Source of the DNA: Alphaproteobacteria bacterium UBA5343
Lineage (GTDB): Bacteria; Pseudomonadota; Alphaproteobacteria; RF32; UBA5343
NCBI GenBank assembly: GCA_002410125.1
Contig: DHQH01000113.1
Location: 43,152-53,830, forward strand
Direction of reading: 5' to 3'
Length of the DNA stretch: 10,679 nt
How positions within the stretch are numbered: position 1 is the stretch's first letter; each line of letters starts with the position of its first letter. Under the pieces are notes generated by a model. The model worked only from the letters and a program-made list of their open reading frames with translations. It ran no database searches and was not told where the DNA came from. The position numbers were made by a program, and so were the translations under genes. This document shows positions 6,953 to 10,679 of this stretch, piece by piece.

Positions 6953-7132
6953 TTAGAAATAATCATTAAAATTAATGTAAAACCCAGTTCAAACTTTCTT
7001 ACAAAATGTTAACAGAGTAAAAAATTGCTACATTATCCACATTCAAACTTTAGCACTACAAGTAACCATAGAACTATTCAAAAACACTATCTTTGTATTA
7101 TAGTCTATAATAACCCTCAACCCTTGCCACTA
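6953..7132 (-). other. glmM upstream region with weak promoter candidates and a 17-bp palindrome
   Basis: No gene is visible here. A promoter candidate is TTGTAG (7056–7061), an 18-nt spacer and GATAAT (7032–7037). A second is TATAAT (7097–7102) with AGGGTT 16 nt upstream, a poor -35. The perfect palindrome TATTATAG-T-CTATAATA (7096–7112) covers that second -10 and could be an operator or just a consequence of AT-rich sequence. Either promoter would give glmM a long leader of roughly 120–190 nt. Confidence 0.3.
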
Positions 7133-7231
7133 TTTTGAGTGTATTATAAGAGATAGATGTTAGGAATTTTATTACGATGTGTACACGAGTTAATAAAATA
7201 ACGACACAGATACTTTTAGAATCACTCAAAA
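7133..7231 (-). repeat. Palindromic intergenic repeat, copy C, overlapping the ftsH stop
   Basis: Near-symmetric palindrome centred at 7182–7183. The outer arms TTTTGAGTG (7133–7141) and CACTCAAAA (7223–7231) match perfectly. The inner arms ATTTTATTA (7166–7174) and TAATAAAAT (7191–7199) also match perfectly, and the core GTGTACAC (7179–7186) is itself palindromic. The segments between are partly complementary. AGATAGATGTTAGGA (7151–7165) matches copy A at 14 of 15 bases, and TAGAAT (7217–7222) is common to all copies. The right arm contains the ftsH stop codon and its last codons. Confidence 0.8.
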
Positions 7232-9099
7232 ACGGGTACGGAGGTGCGATCTGGTTCTACAATTGGGCGGTCTCGGTTTTGATCCAACTTCTCACCTTTA
7301 ATAACTCGCTTAATTTCATCACCGGTTAGGGTTTCATATTCTATTAGACCTTGGGCTAGATTTTCTAATTCATTATTATATTTAGTTAGAATATCTTTAG
7401 CCTTTTTATAGGAATCATCAATTAATTGTCTCATTTCACTATCAACTAGTTTGGCTGTTTCATCAGACATATTTTTATGTTTAGTTACTGATTTACCCAA
7501 AAATACTTCACCTTCATCTTCGGCATAAGACATTGTGCCTAATTTATCACTCATTCCCCATTGGGTTACCATTGAGCGAACAAGATTTGTTGCAGCCTGA
7601 ATATCTGATGATGCACCTGAGGTTACTTTATCCTTACCAAACTTTAGCTCTTCTGCAACTCTACCACCCATCATAATCACAAGACGAGATAACATTTTTC
7701 GTTTAGAATATGAATATTGATCTTTTTTAGGTAATTGTTGAACCATACCTAAAGCACGACCACGAGGAATAATTGTTGCTTTATGTATAGGATCTGTTTC
7801 TTTCACATGAAGCCCACAAATTGCATGACCGGCCTCATGATATGCTGTGAGTTTTTTCTCATCTTCATCCATTGCCATAGATCTTCTCTCAGCACCCATC
7901 ATCACTTTATCTTTGGCATAGTCAAATTCTTTTGATGTTACCATTCTTTTATTTCTTCTTGCTGCAAGTAATGCTGCTTCATTTACAAGATTGGCTAAAT
8001 CTGCTCCAGAAAAACCAGGTGTTCCACGGGCTACTACAGATAAATCTACATTTGGAGCAAGAGGTACTTTTTTTACATGTACTGCTAAGATTTCTTCACG
8101 ACCCTTAATATCAGGATTTCCAACTGTTACCTGCCTATCAAATCTACCTGGGCGAAGTAATGCGGGATCTAACACATCTGGTCTATTAGTTGCTGCAATT
8201 AAAATTATACCTTGATTTTCTTCAAAACCATCCATTTCAACTAATAACTGATTTAGGGTTTGCTCTCTCTCATCATTACCCCCTCCAAGTCCAGCTCCAC
8301 GGTGACGACCAACAGCATCGATCTCATCAATAAACACAATACAAGGAGAATGTTTTTTTGCTTGTCCAAACATATCTCTAACCCTTGATGCACCAACACC
8401 AACAAACATTTCCACAAAGTCAGAACCAGAAATTGTAAAGAAAGGAACATCAGCTTCCCCTGCTACTGCTTTTGCGATCAAAGTTTTACCAGTTCCTGGA
8501 GGTCCAACAAGTAATACACCTTTTGGAATTTTACCACCTAGTCTTTGGAATTTTTGAGGCTCTTTTAAAAAGTCAATTATCTCAACCAAATCTTCTTTTG
8601 CTTCATCACAACCAGCAACATCATCAAAAGTAACTTTCTTTTTGCTATCTAATAATCTTGCTTTTGACTTACCAAAACTCATAGCCTTACCATTACTAGA
8701 ACTCATTTGTTTCATAAAGAAAATCCAAACTCCTAAAAGAAGTATCATAGGCATCCAAGAAACAATAGCCCCCCAAAAACTATTACTTCCATCTTCCATA
8801 GGTTTTGCTTCAACTCTTACATTATTATCTCTAAGCCCTTTAACCATTTCTGGATCATAAGGAGTGTATAAATAAAACTCTTGTCCATCAGTGGTCTCAC
8901 CAATAACATCAGCCCCCTTTATAACTACCGAACTAACCTCTCCAGCTTCAACCTTATTCATAAATTCAGAATAAGCAAACTCATTCATATTAGCTTTTTT
9001 AGCACCTTCGTCTATCATATTGAAAATCGAAAAAATCAATATCCCAATCACAAACCAAATAATCATATTTTTTGAGTTATTTTGTGGATTCTTTTTCAT
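7222..9099 (-). CDS. ftsH: ATP-dependent zinc metalloprotease FtsH
   Basis: Membrane-anchored AAA+ protease that extracts and degrades unassembled membrane proteins and short-lived regulators, LpxC among them in many proteobacteria. It is 625 aa long, within the family range. A first membrane helix (about 11–28) is followed by a periplasmic domain (about 30–107) and a second helix (about 108–130). The AAA+ module has Walker A GPPGTGKT (199–206), pore loop MFVGVGA (231–237), Walker B IVFIDEID (254–261) and the second region of homology RPGRFDRQ (316–323). The protease domain carries HEAGH (421–425), with Asp499 in SGASSDIQAAT as the expected third zinc ligand. The ATG has AAGGA upstream. It probably shares a transcript with tilS, 55 nt upstream. 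The last three codons (VFE) and the stop lie in the arm of repeat C. Confidence 0.98.
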   Translation of the reverse strand: MKKNPQNNSKNMIIWFVIGILIFSIFNMIDEGAKKANMNEFAYSEFMNKVEAGEVSSVVIKGADVIGETTDGQEFYLYTPYDPEMVKGLRDNNVRVEAKPMEDGSNSFWGAIVSWMPMILLLGVWIFFMKQMSSSNGKAMSFGKSKARLLDSKKKVTFDDVAGCDEAKEDLVEIIDFLKEPQKFQRLGGKIPKGVLLVGPPGTGKTLIAKAVAGEADVPFFTISGSDFVEMFVGVGASRVRDMFGQAKKHSPCIVFIDEIDAVGRHRGAGLGGGNDEREQTLNQLLVEMDGFEENQGIILIAATNRPDVLDPALLRPGRFDRQVTVGNPDIKGREEILAVHVKKVPLAPNVDLSVVARGTPGFSGADLANLVNEAALLAARRNKRMVTSKEFDYAKDKVMMGAERRSMAMDEDEKKLTAYHEAGHAICGLHVKETDPIHKATIIPRGRALGMVQQLPKKDQYSYSKRKMLSRLVIMMGGRVAEELKFGKDKVTSGASSDIQAATNLVRSMVTQWGMSDKLGTMSYAEDEGEVFLGKSVTKHKNMSDETAKLVDSEMRQLIDDSYKKAKDILTKYNNELENLAQGLIEYETLTGDEIKRVIKGEKLDQNRDRPIVEPDRTSVPVFE

Positions 9100-9119
9100 C
9101 TAGATATTCCTTTATATTT

Positions 9120-9142
9120 TGCCTTTATACCTTATATAGGCA
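9120..9142 (-). promoter_or_regulatory. Hairpin between tilS and ftsH
   Basis: TGCCT pairs with AGGCA and TATA with TATA, with one T–T mismatch and a 3-nt loop: a compact 9-pair hairpin. On the minus strand it is followed by AAAATATAAAGGA, not by a T-run, so it is not a terminator. It lies about 8 nt upstream of the ftsH ribosome binding site. A role in RNA processing or differential stability of the tilS–ftsH transcript is possible. Confidence 0.5.
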
Positions 9143-9154
9143 GTAACTAACACA

Positions 9155-10420
9155 TTAGCAAGAGCTAACAATCTTTATTTCTTTAATAACTTCTTTGCCA
9201 TCACAATATTCAAGATAAGGCACTTCTATAATTTTATTCTTTTTCTTAACACAAACCAAATTAACTTTCCTATCATAATCAAGTTTAATATTTTTATATT
9301 TACTATTCAACGAAGTCATATATTTCCAACCACTATCCCCTAAAATAGAAACCTCACAATCTTCAAACCCATCATTAAAATATAAACTAATACGATTATC
9401 AAAAATCATCTTATTTGCAACAATTCTAGCACTTTTTATATTCGCGATCTCTCTTACAAAATGATAAACCCCACTTTTATAAAAAACATTACATCCGGCA
9501 AATGTCTGCTTGTTAAATTGATTTTCATTTTTAATATCAGAAAAAAAACGTTCTAATCTTTTAAACCTCGGAGGATAAATTCCACCACTAACTATATTAA
9601 AAATTTTAACTAATAATCTAAACCCTAATTCATCATCCAAATCTTTAATCAATTTTGGAGCTATGGTGATAAATCCAAACTCATCAATCTTAACATTATT
9701 CTTAAAAATCTTTGCAACCTTATCATCAAAATAATTTCTAGCTCTTTGCATATGACTAGCCGTATCTGATAACACCTCAATTGACAAACCTAATTCTTTT
9801 TCAAGTATTGGTAAAATTTTTCTCACCCTAACCCTTAAAAAGTCATCAGATTCGTTATGAGGGTCCTCAACCCATTCTTGATTAATTGATGTAAGATATT
9901 CTTGGATTTCTTCTCTATTAAAACCAAGTAATGGTCTGATTAAATTAATACTTCCCCTCTTGCTTTTTTCACTCATACAAGAAAGACCATCAATCCCACT
10001 ACCTCTTTGCAACCTCATCAAAAATGTTTCAGCCTGATCATTTTTATGATGTCCAATCAAAACATCTTCTATTCCTTCATTTACAGTAAATTCTTCAATT
10101 AATTCATATCTAGCAAATCTTGCATCTTCTTCAATATTTTTGATTTCTTTTTCATGTTCCCATTTCAAAACAACATGGCTAATCTCATATTTATCAAGCC
10201 ATTTTCCAACCTGCCAAGCCTCTTTTGCAGATTCTTTCCTTAAATTATGATCAACCGTAATTGCTATAACTTCTTTATCATTCTTATCAGCCCATTCTTT
10301 AGCTAAAATAACAAGAGCCAAACTATCAGCACCACCTGACACCCCAACAGCAATCCTTGAATTACTTTCCGCTAATAATTCATCAAATTTATCAAAAATT
10401 TTGAGTTTAAAATTATTCAT
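9155..10420 (-). CDS. tilS: tRNA(Ile)-lysidine synthase
   Basis: Attaches lysine to C34 of the CAU-anticodon isoleucine tRNA using ATP, so that it reads AUA instead of AUG. It is an essential cytoplasmic enzyme, and one that matters in an AT-rich genome rich in AUA. The N-terminal PP-loop ATPase has SGGADS (residues 28–33), followed by VDHNLR, ARFARYEL, GHHKNDQAETFLMR (123–136), RPLLGF, and DPHNESDDFLRVRVR (186–200), all typical of TilS. About 200 further residues correspond to the substrate-binding linker and C-terminal domains. At 421 aa the length is normal. I start at ATG 10420 rather than the TTG codon at 10423, because the AAGG ribosome binding site abuts the TTG directly and leaves it no spacing. 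Only 5 nt separate it from the cpoB stop, so the two are cotranscribed. Confidence 0.95.
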   Translation of the reverse strand: MNNFKLKIFDKFDELLAESNSRIAVGVSGGADSLALVILAKEWADKNDKEVIAITVDHNLRKESAKEAWQVGKWLDKYEISHVVLKWEHEKEIKNIEEDARFARYELIEEFTVNEGIEDVLIGHHKNDQAETFLMRLQRGSGIDGLSCMSEKSKRGSINLIRPLLGFNREEIQEYLTSINQEWVEDPHNESDDFLRVRVRKILPILEKELGLSIEVLSDTASHMQRARNYFDDKVAKIFKNNVKIDEFGFITIAPKLIKDLDDELGFRLLVKIFNIVSGGIYPPRFKRLERFFSDIKNENQFNKQTFAGCNVFYKSGVYHFVREIANIKSARIVANKMIFDNRISLYFNDGFEDCEVSILGDSGWKYMTSLNSKYKNIKLDYDRKVNLVCVKKKNKIIEVPYLEYCDGKEVIKEIKIVSSC

Positions 10421-10425
10421 CAACC

Positions 10426-10679
10426 TTACTTACATTTAAGTTTTTTTGCTTCATTATCTGCACGATCTAAAAGTGATTTATTAGCTTTAGGAAATTCATC
10501 TTTTAGGCTTTTAAAAGCAATACAAGCCTCTTCTGTCTTTTTAATGTTTTTCATCGAAATACCAAGTTTTAAAAGACAACCATCACCCTTTGCCCCCGTT
10601 TTATAATTTTCATAACAATTAGCAAAAGCCACAGCAGATCTTTCATAATCTTCTCTCACATAATAAGTCTCACCCAAAT
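10426..10679 (-). CDS. cpoB: Tol-Pal cell division coordinator CpoB/YbgF, C-terminal part (runs off window)
   Basis: Only the last 84 codons are in the window; the gene starts beyond base 10679. The visible part consists of TPR-type helices: LGETYYVREDYERSAVAF, then CYENYKTGAKGDGCLLKLGIS, then a helical pair ending in KLKCK. The motif of an aromatic-rich 'LGETYY' helix followed by a YK-TG-K stretch is typical of the C-terminal TPR domain of YbgF/CpoB. CpoB is a periplasmic protein that links the Tol-Pal system to septal peptidoglycan synthesis. The order cpoB–tilS–ftsH–glmM supports this assignment. The TTG near the edge (10675–10677) is an internal leucine codon, not a start. Confidence 0.85.
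   Translation of the reverse strand, partial: LGETYYVREDYERSAVAFANCYENYKTGAKGDGCLLKLGISMKNIKKTEEACIAFKSLKDEFPKANKSLLDRADNEAKKLKCK

Noticed and set aside
7097..7124. TTGAGG plus TATAAT as a sigma-70 promoter for glmM
   Set aside because: The spacing is only 12 nt, too short for a functional pair. The alternative -35 at 16 nt (AGGGTT) is poor.
1..7231. Repeats A, B and C as a CRISPR or tandem array
   Set aside because: The copies are kilobases apart, divergent, self-complementary and without regular spacers; no cas-like gene is present.
7991..9075. Frames at 7991–8215, 8642–8860 and 8881–9075 (plus) and 8253–8450 (minus)
   Set aside because: All lie within ftsH, which is intact with every family motif; none has independent signals.
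1..10679. tRNA, rRNA, insertion sequence or phage gene
   Set aside because: No cloverleaf, rRNA segment, transposase motif or phage-like protein was found by eye in either strand.

Overview
The window is AT-rich and reads as a chromosomal piece of an alphaproteobacterium. The main evidence is the gene order cpoB (ybgF)–tilS–ftsH–glmM, the usual alphaproteobacterial arrangement downstream of tol-pal. Other hints are an FtsH whose tail ends near a 'TSVP' motif, and a pyruvate phosphate dikinase. The low GC suggests a host-associated or gut-type AT-rich lineage, but the species cannot be named from sequence alone. Every gene I accept lies on the minus strand, so transcription runs from high to low coordinates.

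Layout in the direction of transcription. (1) 10679–9155: the 3' end of cpoB (envelope/Tol-Pal), then tilS (tRNA-Ile lysidine synthase) only 5 nt further on. (2) 9099–7222: ftsH (membrane AAA+ zinc protease), 55 nt downstream of tilS behind a small hairpin. (3) 7221–6904: a 318-nt gap holding a ~99-bp palindromic repeat (copy C), a 17-bp palindrome and a leader hairpin that can bury the glmM ribosome binding site. (4) 6903–5539: glmM, ended by an intrinsic terminator. (5) 5328–2629: ppdK with a structured leader and a cysteine-rich tail. It is followed by repeat copy B and a strong intrinsic terminator. (6) 2382–349: a tightly coupled three-gene cassette with its own promoter: a GT4-family glycosyltransferase, a three-helix membrane protein and a membrane-anchored coiled-coil J-domain protein. 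(7) 223–95: a previously unlisted 42-codon lipoprotein gene with its own promoter and a strong ribosome binding site, followed by repeat copy A, which runs off the window edge.

The conserved block (tilS, ftsH, glmM, ppdK) is housekeeping: tRNA modification, membrane protein quality control, UDP-GlcNAc precursor synthesis and PEP/pyruvate interconversion. The cassette at 2382–349 looks accessory, probably a surface glycan or envelope function.

The most unusual signal is a family of ~90–99-bp imperfect palindromes (A, B, C). All three sit at the 3' end of a gene, begin at or within a few bases of the stop codon, and lie in the same orientation relative to transcription. They share short sequence islands (TTAGGA on one side, TAGAAT and ACAACAAA on the other). 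Their stems differ in sequence but remain self-complementary, which points to either a mobile palindromic element or a conserved 3'-UTR RNA structure.
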